Shown in pieces: positions 46,301 to 57,560 of a stretch of DNA of 64,000 nt. Source of the DNA: Cristatella mucedo (taxonomy: Eukaryota; Bryozoa; Phylactolaemata; Cristatellidae). Under the pieces are notes generated by a model that was not told the origin of the DNA, searched no databases, and saw only the letters and a program-made list of their open reading frames with translations. How positions within the stretch are numbered: position 1 is the first letter of the stretch; each line of letters starts with the position of its first letter. The stretch spans positions 5,290,501-5,354,500 of the forward strand of contig WPIO01000009.1 of NCBI GenBank assembly GCA_009760855.2. Reading direction: 5' to 3'. A program made the position numbers and the translations under genes.

Positions 46301-49300
46301 AGCAACTGTTAATAGTCGGATGAGGTTAGAGCTTCTTCATTAAACTACAAAGCAGCAGGTGTTGAACACTTTTTACGAACACAAGTTGGCAAGGGGACAG
46401 AAAGTTTTACTTTATAAGAGCCCAATGGCAACCAAATTGCCAAGCCAGCTGGTGGCCAAACACAACCAAGCATGCCCCTTGAACCTGTGGCTATGATTAG
46501 CCAGCCTGATCACGGTTCAGTGGTCCCCTCGTGAGCATACTTCGAAGTCAGAGTTTCGCTAGGCCTGAGCCTCATGCCCACCACCGGGTCTGCATGGTCC
46601 CCTCCCACGGCAGTGGGCACTGCTGTCTGTCCATAGATGCCCACACCCTACTGATCTGTTTTGTGATCTGCCCTGTCGAGCAGCACCAAATGAAGGAACC
46701 AGATGGGGTAGAATGAGGCAGCTTTCGACCAGGTGCCAGGCTACAGATGAGTCAAGGAGGGAACTGGGCCACGGGTGGCCATATTAGCTGGGGTCAGCAT
46801 TAACCGATGATGCACAGCTGCAGGTAACAAGGCTGTAATGCCTTTAGAATGACCAAGGGTAGCTGAACTCCAAGGGTTGCTAGAGTTGCTGGTCGGTCTT
46901 CCAGCCTCAGCTAATGTGCAACTACAGCAGACTGTCTGCACCTGCTGTGCCAGCACAGCAACCACGAGTGGAGAGAGGCAACATAAGCTACCACAATTGA
47001 ACTACACAGACAGGTTGGCAGTTGGCGAAGGTGCCATTCCTCTATAAGCAGTCAGAATGCTGGCAGCTTGGTGACTGATACAGATAACATGTACTGCAAC
47101 GAGCAGGTCAAGTGTGGGCAAGCAAAACGAGAGAAGTCATGCCCGGTGGCTAGATATTGAGACACTGCCGAAGCCTCCCAGGATTGCACAACAATGCTGG
47201 CCTGCCGGCAATGTGCAATCAAGTGCTTACAGCTGGTGCAAAACTCTGCAGCTAGGCTTGTCTGTCGTGAGCGTTGCTGTTGCCACATCTCACCACGTCT
47301 GGCCGTCCTGCACTGGCTCCCAGTCAAGCAACTCATCGACTTCAAGGTTTTGTCACTCACTTTTAGATCCCTTCATTCTTTGGCTCCAGCCTATCTATCA
47401 GATCTACTGCCCCACCAGGCCAAGCCAAGAGAGCTTGACCTTTTTCTAGGCACTTTATACTTGCTGCAAAGGAAGCTCAATCGAACGGTTAGTGGTACCA
47501 TGCTCAATGACAACAAGCAAACATGATTAGACGTGACATGTACAGGGTCAGCATGCATGAGCAAACATAGGACGAATTACCAAGACCCACCAAATGCTGT
47601 AATAAACAGGTGCGTTTTAAGCTTCTTATCAAATATCATCACGTGTGGGGACGTTGTAACTTGCATCGAAAGTTGAGTTCAAGCTTTGGAAGCATACAAA
47701 CTAAAGAAGCAGTCTCAAAAAGATTTTAGGTTCGTAAGAGGTCGAAAGTTAGTTCCAGGCGTTGGGAGCATACAAACTGAAGACACAGTCTCCAAAGGAT
47801 TTGAGGTTCACTAGAGGTATAGGTAAACGATTAGATTCCGAAAAGTGAGTGGTAGGATGCTTAGCCTGGGGGAGTAGATCTGATTGGTAGTCTGAAGCCA
47901 AAGAATATAGGGAGCTAAAAGTGAGTGACAGAACCTTGAAGTCGATGCTTCGCTTATATGGGAGCCAGTGCAGGTCGGCGAGAGGTGGAGTGATTTGGCA
48001 ACTGTGACACTCATGACCGATGAGCATAGCTGCAGAGTTTTGCACCAACTGTAAGCGCCTGATTGCAGAGGCCAGTAGACAAGCAAGCTATGAGTTACAG
48101 AAGTCGAGACACGATGCCATAAATGCACGGATCAATTTAGATTTAGTATCCCTGCCAAAGCAAGCCCAAATTCTAGCAATGTTATGTAGCTGAAAGTGAG
48201 GAGACTTGACTGGAGCTGATGTGTCGTCTAATGAAAGGTCACTTTGAAACAAGACACCTAGATTTCGTGCAGATTGAACAGGACATATGCTGGCAGAGCC
48301 GATTGTGAGCGCTAACCTTTCCGATTTCTGAATCACACTAGATTTGCCCATAACTAGTAAGTTGGTTTTACAATCATTCAAATTAAGAAAGTTTGCTGCC
48401 ATCCATATGCGGATGTCATTAATGCACGCAGCAAGGGAGTTAAGAGAATACGACGTGCTGGAGGGCTGTGAGGGATCAAAGTAAAGGTACAACTGAGTGT
48501 CATCTGCATATAATTAAAAAGCCTAGATTGTGCCTGGCAATCACATCACCAAGAGGGAGAGTATTAACCTCGAAAAGACCGAGCTTAGAGCCCTGAGGTA
48601 CCCCACACTTCAGAGGTTCCTCGGATGATCTTTGTCCATTCACATCCATACTTGGAAGTCTCCCACTGAAGTAGAACCTGAACCATTGCAGTGCAGAGTC
48701 AGTGATGCCCAGGCTAGATGAAAGGCGTTCAAGGACTTGGTGATCAACAGTATTAAAAGCTGCAGAAAGATCAAGCAAAACAAGCAGATACTCTACTTAT
48801 GTCTAAATATTAAAGTAGGGCATTATACACCCTAAGCAATACCAACTGTGTGGAGTGATTAGCTCTAAAACCAGACTGGAACTTACTGCCAAGGGTTGAA
48901 GTTTCAATACACGAGTTCAGCTGGTCTGCCACGACTCGTTCCAGTGTCTTTGATAGGAATGGTAAAAAGGAAGACCGGATGGAGGTTGCTCAAGTTCTCT
49001 TGGTCTAGTGTTGCTTTCTTGAGTAGTGACCTGACTAGAACCTTTTTAAAAGGTGCTGGGACATGACCTGAGGCTCATGACATATTTATAATGTAAGTTA
49101 TGCATGGTAGCAGCAGATCTATGCATCGTAGAACAAGGACAGTAGTAATAAGGTCTAGAGGACTAGTTGACTGCTTTGATTGGGATATGGCCTTCAAGAC
49201 AAATTACAAGTGGCCTCCTTATACGTAGACATTGAGGTGCTCCATGGAACTGAGGGACAAGATTCCAGGGGACTGCTGCCACCCTATGGACAGACTACCT

Positions 49301-52300
49301 GATCTTGTCTTTCTTGTTAACAAAGAAGCTGCAGAAGCGATAAGTTAGATCTTCACGAGAATCACAAAACGAGGAGCTACTTTTAAGAGAGGCTAAGTGT
49401 AAATGGAAAACAGCAAAGGACTCACTATAGACCCTTGGGGAACTCCACGTGTGACTGGTAACAAAGTAACATCCCCTCTGGACTCTGCAGCCACCAAAGC
49501 CGGCCAAAGAACAACTAGCATAACTTCTCATTGTTGTCCCATCAACTCACATCTTCGGCTATGACACGGCAGTAACCAGTATAAGAACTACAACCGTCAA
49601 TAGCAAATGAGCAAAGCTGCCCGAAAGTCAAGCTTCACTGAGCAGATTATTTGAAAGACTAAATTAGATCATAGCATCAACCCTATATGTGTAGCTGCAA
49701 CTGACGTGGCGACAGGGAGTAGGCTGCTCTACTGTGGCCCAATGAGCCCAAGGGAGTCCTCATCAGTACTACCATAAAGATAATGTGATAGGCTCTTGAT
49801 GTGGGAGCTATCGGATTATAACGGTAATGAAATCGCCAACATAAATGCCCCAATAAAACGGCTATACCAGCTGCTGCTTGATGGTTGGGCATGACTGAAC
49901 TCGGCCCACTGAACTACCAGAATACCAATGCATACATCGCTCATAGCTCAACTGATCAAGCAGCCGTAGCCTGCTTTGCTGCCACCTAAAGATGCTGAAA
50001 TTTCCATGAATCTCAGTTCCTTGACCATCCTTGCGACTCAGCTATCAGCTTCTCAATTGCTGTTGTTTCAGATAAAGGCTGCCGGCAACCGGGCGTCTAC
50101 CGAAGCTACTTAGGCTTGCCCTGGCCTTGCCCATAGGTAAGGTGCTTGCTTTCAATGACCAAGGTCTTGGCCTCGAGCCCTTCAGTGTGTGTGTGTGTGT
50201 GCGGGAAGCCTTCGTTGACACTGCCAGCACCATAATCTGGTTCCTAGTTGCTTGGATAGGCAGAAAATAGCAGATGAAAGCCCCCTCTCTTGAGTACAGT
50301 GCAGCACTTACTAATCAAACAGCTTCCAATGGACCTCGACATAGATAGTGGCACAAGGCTGCATGCTAATGAGTCAGGTGATGCCATCACAAGCACCCAA
50401 GCACTGGCATGCTTATCACGGTCGGGCAATGTTTTTGCTGCTACAGGATTGGCAAAATTTCGTCAACTGAGAAGAATGCTGACTAATGGCATCCAAAGTT
50501 AGTGTCACGGCTATAGATCAAAAGGCCCATGAATAGCCATGACACCAGATAACACTAGGCAAATAGCCAATTTGTGGTACAGACTGGCCAGCTTACATAT
50601 CCACATCAAAAGATACGCTCATAAGACAGAAACATCATAAACTAAAACAATCACAGATCAGAGGAGTCGTAGTAACTGCTGGCTAAAGGAAAACGACTAC
50701 ACATGATTATAAAGTCAACAAATAATAATAATAATAGTATTATTACATTTGATATAGCGCCCTCAGAAAACTCAATCTCTTTCCAGGCACTTTACATTTA
50801 CTGCAAAGGAAGCACTATCAAATGGTTAGTAGTAGCATGCTTAATAAACAAGAATAATATGGTTAGGGATGACATGCACAGGGTCGGCATGCAAGTGTGG
50901 TTAGTGGCAGCATGCACAGTGTCAGCAGGCATAAGCACACACAAGACGAATCGCAGAGACCCACTAAATGCTGTCATAAATAGGTGTTTTTAGCTTCATT
51001 TTAAATATGGTCAAATCAGAAGATGTCGTGACACAAGTCGGAAATGAGTTCCAGGCTTTGGGAGCACACGAACTAAAGGCACGGTCTCCAAAGGGTTTGA
51101 GGCTTGTACAAGGTATAGGTAAAAGATCAGATTCCGAAAGCAGGTGGTGGGATGTTTGGCTTGTCGGGGAATAGATCTGATAGGTAGGCTGGAGCCACAG
51201 AATGAAGGGACCTAAAAGTGAGCAACAAAATCTATAAGTTGATGCATTGCTTGAATGGGAGCCAGTGCAGGTAGGCGAGAAGTGGTGAGATGTGGCAACA
51301 GCAACACTCACGACAGACAAGCCTAGCTGCAGAGCTTTGCACCAGCTGTAAGCACCTGAGTGCACAGGCCGGTCGACCAGCAAGCAGTGAGTGACAGAAG
51401 TCGAGATGGGATGTCCCAAATGCATGGACTAACTTAGATATGGTATCCCTGTCTAAACAAGCCTGAATTTTAGCAGTGTCGTGTAGCTGAAAGTAGGCAG
51501 ACTTGACTGCGAAGCTGATGTGGTCGTCAAATGAAAAGTCACTTTCGAACATGACAACTACATTTCGTGCAGATTCAACAGAAGATATGCTGGCAGAGCC
51601 GGTCGTGAGTGTTAATCTTTCCAATTTCTGAATCACACTTGGTTCGCCCATAAGCAGTAAGTTGGTTTTATCATCATCTAATTAAGAAAGTTTGCTGCCA
51701 TCCATATGCACATGAAATTAATACATGCAGCAAGGGAGGACACCAACAAAACAAAAAAGAAGCAACAAGACGGTCACGGGCAACTTGGTTTAAAGATTGG
51801 TGAAAAGTTAGAAAAATAATTCATATAACTAAGCAAAGATTAAGGCTAAATGTCTTAATTCCCCAACGTGCAAGGATGTTTTGCTCCGATTATGCCATCA
51901 TATAGGCATGGGTATGTCGAGCAGTCGAAAATGCAGTCCAGTGTAAGCAGTAAGCTGCATCTTAACGGCAAGCAGCAAGATAGTAGATACAGATAAAAAG
52001 CCAAAAGCAAAAGTGAAAGCATCGATCTGGTAACTTGTCCATCGAAAGCAAGCACTGAGACTACACCAATGACACAGACAGTAGTAAATATGGCGACTGC
52101 AAGCTAGTAAGTATAAGATCGGCCCATTCAACAGCCTCACTTATATGCCTGCAGAAAAGCCTAAGAAAAGCCACTATCAACCAGTTCACAGTAGACAAAA
52201 AAGGATTGCCTGCTACGGGACTCGAACCAATGCAAATGAAATATATATTATACATAGTTTACTAACTGGGACGTTAAGTGCAAGCATCTCACCCCTGGGC

Positions 52301-52550
52301 TAAGACCGAGATAAGTAAGTTAGGAATAACACGTTCAGATGTGGTTAACCGACAGTCGTGACAAGCCAGCTGTCTACATAATCAGCAACTCGGTTTACAC
52401 GAGACATTCAACATGATGGCGCAGCTAGGATGCCATGTCTAGCACGAAGCAGTGTGCTACTTATGATAAACCTTCAACAGAGAGCAGCAAGGACACCCCC
52501 ACCTGGTTACTTACCATGTCATACACGTTCACCGTAACGGGACACGCCAT
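40058..52550 (-). CDS. DESI2: DESI2-like PPPDE deubiquitinase/deSUMOylating isopeptidase, complete, 5 exons
   Basis: Exons on the - strand are 52550-52515, 46037-45965, 44535-44442, 42818-42677 and 40336-40058, giving 624 nt and 207 residues (human DESI2 is about 194). PPPDE proteins are small cysteine isopeptidases acting on ubiquitin or SUMO conjugates. Residues 7-12 are VNVYDM, the catalytic His is residue 28 in [15 protein letters not shown] and GVFEIEPG follow, then [17 protein letters not shown] with catalytic Cys106, and WINRL with PKEWLRPG. The last blocks separate DESI2 from DESI1. All junctions are GT-AG and the split codons at exons 2/3 and 3/4 rejoin in frame. The Ala/Gly/Gln-rich C-terminal tail is GC-rich and probably disordered. 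Introns carry LINEs, SINEs and a Tc1-like remnant. Confidence 0.95.
40940..42180 (+). mobile_element. LINE family A, most complete copy
   Basis: [11 protein letters not shown] carries the RT active-site YADD at 41085-41096, followed by a stop. The 242-codon ORF from 41189 runs through [80 protein letters not shown] and [20 protein letters not shown]. The full 3' UTR and ATT tail follow. It lies antisense in the last DESI2-like intron. The endonuclease domain is absent (5' truncated). Confidence 0.93.
42677..42818 (-). CDS. DESI2: DESI2-like exon 4 with catalytic Cys
   Basis: This 142-nt exon follows acceptor CGTTTAG. It encodes [14 protein letters not shown], then the signature [17 protein letters not shown] with the catalytic cysteine. 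The donor is GTTGGT, weaker than the others, but it keeps frame with exon 5. Confidence 0.93.
43390..44060 (-). pseudogene. second decayed Tc1-like transposase
   Basis: On the - strand, [14 protein letters not shown] resembles the end of the Tc1 DNA-binding half, FSASDQSR an expanded FSDESR first-Asp block, and a frame-broken [16 protein letters not shown] near 43430-43510 the SPDLNPIE-LW block that carries the third acidic residue. Stops and shifts are frequent. It lies in the third DESI2-like intron. The + strand ORF of 168 codons here is its antisense shadow. Confidence 0.65.
44442..44535 (-). CDS. DESI2: DESI2-like exon 3
   Basis: This 94-nt exon follows acceptor TTTTGCAG. It encodes [20 protein letters not shown] and ends QFKF plus two bases of a Lys codon, at donor GTGAGC. 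It matches the human segment from FAYGGH to FKFK. Confidence 0.95.
45257..45330. repeat. perfect foldback, 35-bp arms, in LINE A 3' UTR
   Basis: 45257-45291 is the exact reverse complement of 45296-45330, with a TTGC loop. The right arm is ordinary LINE A 3' UTR; the left arm is an inverted copy of it. Confidence 0.96.
45296..45455 (+). mobile_element. LINE A 3' end, 5' truncated at the foldback
   Basis: ATACTGACCTACTACATGTC, CCATTCGATCGTGCTTCCCT and GCAAATGTAAAGTGGCTAGA, then an ATT tail. In the second DESI2-like intron. Confidence 0.88.
45965..46037 (-). CDS. DESI2: DESI2-like exon 2 with catalytic His
   Basis: This 73-nt exon follows a pyrimidine-rich acceptor ending TTTATAG and ends at donor GTGAG. 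It encodes [18 protein letters not shown] and then VVVYGV; the His is the proposed catalytic histidine. The final G is the first base of a split Glu codon completed in exon 3. Confidence 0.95.
47195..47430 (+). mobile_element. LINE family A coding fragment
   Basis: [40 protein letters not shown] and [15 protein letters not shown], cut off where a - strand LINE A begins. Confidence 0.9.
47426..49215 (-). mobile_element. LINE family A, longest - strand copy
   Basis: The - strand contains [39 protein letters not shown], a damaged active-site region, [47 protein letters not shown] and a coding end with 3' UTR. An internal tandem duplication of about 75 bp lies at 47669-47818. The copy has stops and lacks an endonuclease. 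Intronic in the DESI2-like gene, same strand. Confidence 0.9.
49220..49540 (-). mobile_element. different LINE family RT fragment (family D)
   Basis: The - strand reads [17 protein letters not shown] and then a stop. The motif is an L2/CR1-type RT block but differs from families A and B (GSVLGP-LF). Confidence 0.7.
50125..50235 (+). mobile_element. tRNA-like SINE head
   Basis: CATAGGTAAGGTGCTTGCTT, ACCAAGGTCTTGGCCTCGAG and CCCTTCAGTG resemble the SINE head, then a TG run. The body is not clear. Confidence 0.5.
50715..51735 (-). mobile_element. LINE family A
   Basis: An ATT tail and the terminus complement CTCAATCTCTTTCCAGGCAC lead into a - strand coding end: [60 protein letters not shown] and [20 protein letters not shown]. 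The 5' end is cut near 51735. In the first DESI2-like intron, same strand. Confidence 0.92.
52140..52312 (-). mobile_element. tRNA-derived SINE, diverged
   Basis: The B-box complement GGGACTCGAACCAATGC and the A-box side GCATCTCACCCCTGGGCTAA are clear. The body is diverged and an AT-rich insert lies between the boxes. Confidence 0.65.
52515..52550 (-). CDS. DESI2: DESI2-like exon 1 with start codon
   Basis: This 36-nt first coding exon encodes [12 protein letters not shown] and ends at a consensus donor GTAAGT. The start sits in a strong context, with A at -3 and G at +4. AAAATGGCG around the start also resembles a YY1 site. Human DESI2 has the same NVYDM ending before its first intron region. 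Confidence 0.93.
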
Positions 52551-52760
52551 TTTGGCTTTAGTGTGGCGAAAGCAGCAGGTGCACAAAAAACAACTAAAAG
52601 CTATTCCTAAACTGATTTCATATCGGTATCACCACGGCCAGTTGACTGTGGTTGGTTTGTGAGCCTGCGACGTCTGAATAAAACCAGTCAGCAACACCGT
52701 ACCTGCAAATAAAGCGGTACGAAAATACCTTTCAAAGCATGCCAAAAACTCATCTTCGTC
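52551..52760 (-). promoter_or_regulatory. DESI2: probable 5' UTR/promoter zone of the DESI2-like gene
   Basis: This is the sequence immediately upstream of the start codon. It is not CpG-rich and no TATA box is obvious. The assignment is by position only. Confidence 0.35.
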
Positions 52761-52903
52761 TCAAATTACCAATCGTCCTGGACAGTGATACATTCTAGAC
52801 ACAGACGGTGACATAATAAGGACAGGACAATTTCGAAGCTGGCTACGTTTTCTAGCAGCTCAATGGCCATTGCACATACCGAAGACACGGGTAGCCTTTG
52901 ACG

Positions 52904-53246
<343 letters not shown>

Positions 53247-54810
53247 CAGCCATGAATTATCATTTTTACTCTCCAACGACAGAGCGTAAAGTTGCCGTCG
53301 GCGGTGTTCACTGTCTGAGGACTGTTCAACTGAGGACACAGCTGGTCGTTCATTGCACGTGATTTAAGACACGGCTAGTCGCTCAAACACTACAAGAAGT
53401 ACAACTTTGCTGACACTTGCCTGGTCAGCTTATTTTTTGCAGGTCTGCTATACTATTGCTTCCGGACCGTGGTTGGCAAGGTCACGACAACAGGGGGGGT
53501 TCACGCAAAGAATATGGCAGCTTCTACGTAAGCGAGACGCTAGGGCCATGCCAAAACTAACGGCAAAACGGCAGGGAATGGTGATAAGTCGAGAAGAACA
53601 AGATTCTAAATATAAAGCCCGAAAAATGTAGACTAGCTGGATGCAGAATGGCGCGTCAGCTCCGGGCTGGGGGCAGTACTAGTCACTAGGGGTTTGGATG
53701 ACTAACTTGCGAAAAGAAAGGTGGCCTCGCACGACGTCCGGAGCAGTACGATTAGGTCGGCAAGTCAAGCAGCGGCAGAAAACTCACTCGACACTACACG
53801 CACTACAGCGCATCACCATCATTTTCACCAAGTTCACTTACCACGACGCATCCGTGGCTAACCCCTTACGATAGCTACTCCAAAGGTCACAGTGAGGTTA
53901 ATGGCTGTTATCAGCCTAAAGGAAGTACCCCTGATTTAGCTGTTTAGAGAGCCGCTGGTCATTAAAGTTTATTTAATTTATCAGCAATATGAATTCCTTA
54001 AAATAATATTATATAGACATTACACCAAAAAAACAAGTGCACTCACCTGCAGCAGTGAATTGCATGGGTCCCGCCCCTTTTCTGCACTTGCTCGACCTGC
54101 TTAGTTCGCGGTCGCGGCCACCTGAAATTGTGCCTCCCCTAATATCTCCCCGATGCCCATTACCATATTCGATTACAGCTGATTTTAATTTTTTTCTTTT
54201 TACACAGCTGTCTCGACATTTGCCAGCGGTACTGCAACCACTATGTAACCCAGCTCGTCAGAGGCATGCGATAGTGAAAAAGCAGCCCCTGCAGCCGGCT
54301 AGTTCTGTTCTCAACTAACAAGCCGGCTTGTATTACTTGTATAACCGACAGCCTGGCTTTCACTGCTCGAGTGGGTTTATCCAAGGCCATCTGCAGTGGC
54401 ACTGAGTGTTGAAAATTAAAACTGCAAATGCTCAAAGACTGTGCTCGTCAGGCAACAAACTGAAGCAGATGGCAGACCGAAACGAGCCTGTCTACAGATG
54501 CCGACAGACTGCGACGAGATGATTTAGTGATATCGATTAGGAAAAGTCAGTTCAATCGTGAGGATTAATCCCATTTCAAGTCGATGCGATGTACCACAAC
54601 GATGTTGGTAATGTGAAGAGAATGGTGCTGTTTCATTGCAATACTGACTCCATCTCAAATCAGGAATCCGAAAGACGTCCGAATCTCAAAAGCTCAGATG
54701 ACACTGTCCAATAAGCTGGGGCACAAAACTAACTGCCTGTGTAGCTGTAAGTTCCCTAGTGTTTGAGTTTGAATACGACTTTTATGCGTGTGGGTACCAT
54801 CTGCCTACTT
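53247..54810. other. intergenic, no gene recognised
   Basis: Short ORFs only. A consensus donor (GTAAGTG, - strand, intron side ending at 53841) might mark a non-coding exon but cannot be assigned. Confidence 0.35.
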
Positions 54811-54814
54811 TCAG

Positions 54815-55455
54815 ATAATATTAATAATAAAGATGATAATAAAAATACATTTGCAATATTGCAAACCCTCGGAGAACTCAATCTCTTTCTAGGCACTTTG
54901 CACTTACCTGCAAAGCAAGCATGATCGAATGGCTTGTGGTGGCATGCTCAATGACGACAACCAAGACATGGTTAGAGGTGACATGAACAGTGTCAGTATG
55001 CAAGTGTGGTTAGAGGCAGCATGCACTGTGCCTGCAGTCATAAGGACATAAAGGACGAATCAAATAGACCCACTGAATGCTATGATAAGTAGCTGCGTTT
55101 TAAGCTTCTTTTTAAATGTGGTCAAGTCAGGGGATGTCATGATGCCAGTCGGAAGTGAGTACAAACTAAAGGCACGGTCTCCAAAGGATTTGAGGTTCGT
55201 AATTGGAATAGGTAAAATATTCGATTCCGAAAAGCGGGTAGGTAAAACAAGTTCTGAAAAGTGGTTAGCGCGATGCTCAGCCTGGTCGTGGAGAAGATCT
55301 GATGGGTAGGCTGGAGCCAAAGAATGAAGGGATCTAACAGTGAGTGACAGTACCTTGAAATCGATGACGACAGACAAGCTTAGCTACACAGTTTTGCACC
55401 AGCTGTAAACACCTGATTGCACAGGCTGGTAGACCAGCAAGCAGTAATTAGTAAC
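54815..55455 (-). mobile_element. LINE family A fragment
   Basis: The - strand encodes [39 protein letters not shown] and [15 protein letters not shown]. The terminus and an AAT tail lie at 54815-54900. A short direct duplication lies inside (ATTCCGAAAAGCGGGTAGGT region). Confidence 0.88.
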
Positions 55456-55789
55456 CTGCCAAGCACGTGGAATCGCCTAGATATCGATGCGGCATCCAAG
55501 CTCGTACTTTGGGACGTTCCTTCTGGACTTCTATAAGCCATGACTTGCAGGTCTTCTTGCCCCCGTGCAATTTAACGTTGGTGTACAGGCTATGCATTCT
55601 GACTTGCATGCTTAGAACATCAAAATTTTTCCTCGCCATGCCACTTTATTTATTGATCTCCACTGACTCCTTAGTAAGCCAAATTTTAAAAAGTAAAAAG
55701 AGTAAAATTTGGCTGACTCGTATGCTCGATTTAGCATATATAGTTGTAGTAAGATCTTTGCACCGCCTACTACCTGCTTGCACCATGTA

Positions 55790-55865
55790 ATAGAAGATTG
55801 TCTGCTGCAGGTCTTGAACTCGCTACATCGGCGTTAAAGGCTAGCTCCTTGACCCAGGCTAAGAC
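55790..55865 (-). mobile_element. tRNA-like SINE head fragment
   Basis: The B-box complement GCAGGTCTTGAACTCGC and the A-box side GCTCCTTGACCCAGGCTAAG. No body. Confidence 0.5.
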
Positions 55866-56170
55866 TAAAGCTTTGACCTGGAGTTTTTGTCACTCACTTC
55901 CAAGTCCGTTCGTTCGCTAGCTGCGGCCCACCTATGCTGAGACACCGATCTATTTTCTGGCATGGTCTCATAGCACGATCCTCTCTCCTGATTCTGATCA
56001 TTTGATTGTGCCTTTGCTGAACCTCAACTTTTTCTGAGCGAGGCCTTAATTTTCAATGCTCCCAATTCCTGGTGCTCATTGCCGATAGACATCACGACAC
56101 ACTTGGACTTCAGGAAATTTAAAAAGAGAACTTGACGACCATTTATTTCTCACTGCCTTCATTCGAGCCC
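55866..56170 (+). mobile_element. diverged LINE A-like coding end
   Basis: GAGTTTTTGTCACTCACTTC, CAATGCTCCCAATTCCTGGT and AGGAAATTTAAAAAGAGAAC follow the family A order without an open frame. Confidence 0.6.
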
Positions 56171-56289
56171 TAAGAAGTTCCTTTACTTTCTTCTAAGGGC
56201 TGAAATAGAGTAGAATATTGCTAATAAATTCACGTACTTATTTTCCAGCATTCAAAAATGCCCAGACAGATATTTAGGCCTTTTAGAGT

Positions 56290-56637
56290 GCTATGCAAGT
56301 GTTTCCTGGAACTCCATCCCGACCTGCATCAGAACATCCCCTGACCTGACCACATTTAAAAGAAACTTAAAAACATACCTATTTAGGACAGCATTTAGTG
56401 AGTCCTTGTGATTCGTCCTCGATGTGCTTATGCGTGCTGACACTGTTCATGCTGCCACTAACCACATTTGCATGCTGACCCAGTGCATGTAACCCCTAAC
56501 CATGTTGTTTTTCAAGCATGATTTTACTTACTATTCTATTGCGTATCACTTTGCAGCAAATGTAAAGCGCCTAGAAAGAGATTAAGTTCTCTGAGGGCGC
56601 TTTATCAAGTGCAATATTATTATTATTATTATTATTG
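56290..56637 (+). mobile_element. LINE A 3' end
   Basis: CTGGAACTCCATCCCGACCT and ATTTAGTGAGTCCTTGTGAT, then terminus and eight ATT units. The next LINE A copy starts at once after the tail. Confidence 0.9.
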
Positions 56638-57300
56638 TTGTTTCTGGCCTACCGGCATGCGCAATCAGGCCCTTACAGCTGGTGCAAAACTCTGCAGCTA
56701 GGCTTGTCTGTCGAGCGCGTTGCAGTTGCCAAAGCACATCACTTCTTGCCGACCTGCACTGGCTACCAGTCAGGCAATGGATGGAATTCAAGGTTTTATC
56801 ACTCACTTTCAGATCCCTTCATTCTTTGGCTCCAGTCTATCTATCAGATCTACTCACCAACCAGGCCAAGCACCTGAAGACCCACTGTCGGAATCTAACT
56901 GTCTATCTATACCTCATACAAATCTTAAATCCTTTGGAGACCGTGCATTTAGTTCATATGCTCCCGAAGACTGGAACTCACTCCCGACTTTCGTCACGAT
57001 ATCCTCTGACTTGATCTCATCAAAAAAGAACTCAAAAACATACCTATTTAGGACAGCATTTAGTGGGTCTCTGTGATTCGCCCTTTATATGCTCACGCCT
57101 GCTGACACTGTTGCAAGCTGCCACTAACCACACTTGCATACTGACCCTGTGTAGGACACCCCTAACCATGTTATTCATGTTGTTTATCAAGCATGATATC
57201 ACTCTCCATTCGATCGTGTTTCGTTTGCAGCAAATGTAAAGCGTCTAGAAAGAGATTGAGTTCTCTGACGGCACTTTATAAAAGAATATTATTATGGATA
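56638..57300 (+). mobile_element. LINE A 3' part, adjacent copy
   Basis: [60 protein letters not shown] and a 3' UTR to an ATTATTATG end. Confidence 0.9.
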
Positions 57301-57414
57301 TATCTTGCATAGGCCTGCCAGTATGCCCTTCGAAACTGAAAACCGACTTTTAACTTGAAATTGATTATGAAATGGTTGGCGATAAGAAGGCTTATAAGTA
57401 AGTGATGTTCAATT

Positions 57415-57560
57415 ATGCAGTGCATGTTTGGCCCAGTGGTAAAGGTGCTCTCCCCGACCAAGGTTTAGCTGAGGTTGTGGGCTAGAGCCCCATGGCATAT
57501 GTGATACGCACGAATAGATATTTAGTTCTCATAGGGCGCTATACAAATTAATTATGTTAA
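57415..57560 (+). mobile_element. SINE type 2: tRNA head with LINE A-like tail
   Basis: A-box-like TTTGGCCCAGTGGTAAAGG and a diverged B box GGGCTAGAGCCCCATGG. Then TTTAGTTCTCATAGGGCGCT and ATACAAATTAATTATG, matching the LINE A terminus, without the SINE type 1 body. Confidence 0.7.

Noticed and set aside
53407..53631. 74-codon ORF as a divergent gene next to the DESI2-like gene
   Set aside because: No recognised domain, no convincing splice donor and ordinary composition.
56160..56208. Short hairpin AGCCCTAAGAA / TTCTAAGGGCT as a terminator
   Set aside because: Eleven-bp arms in animal intergenic DNA give no basis for a terminator.
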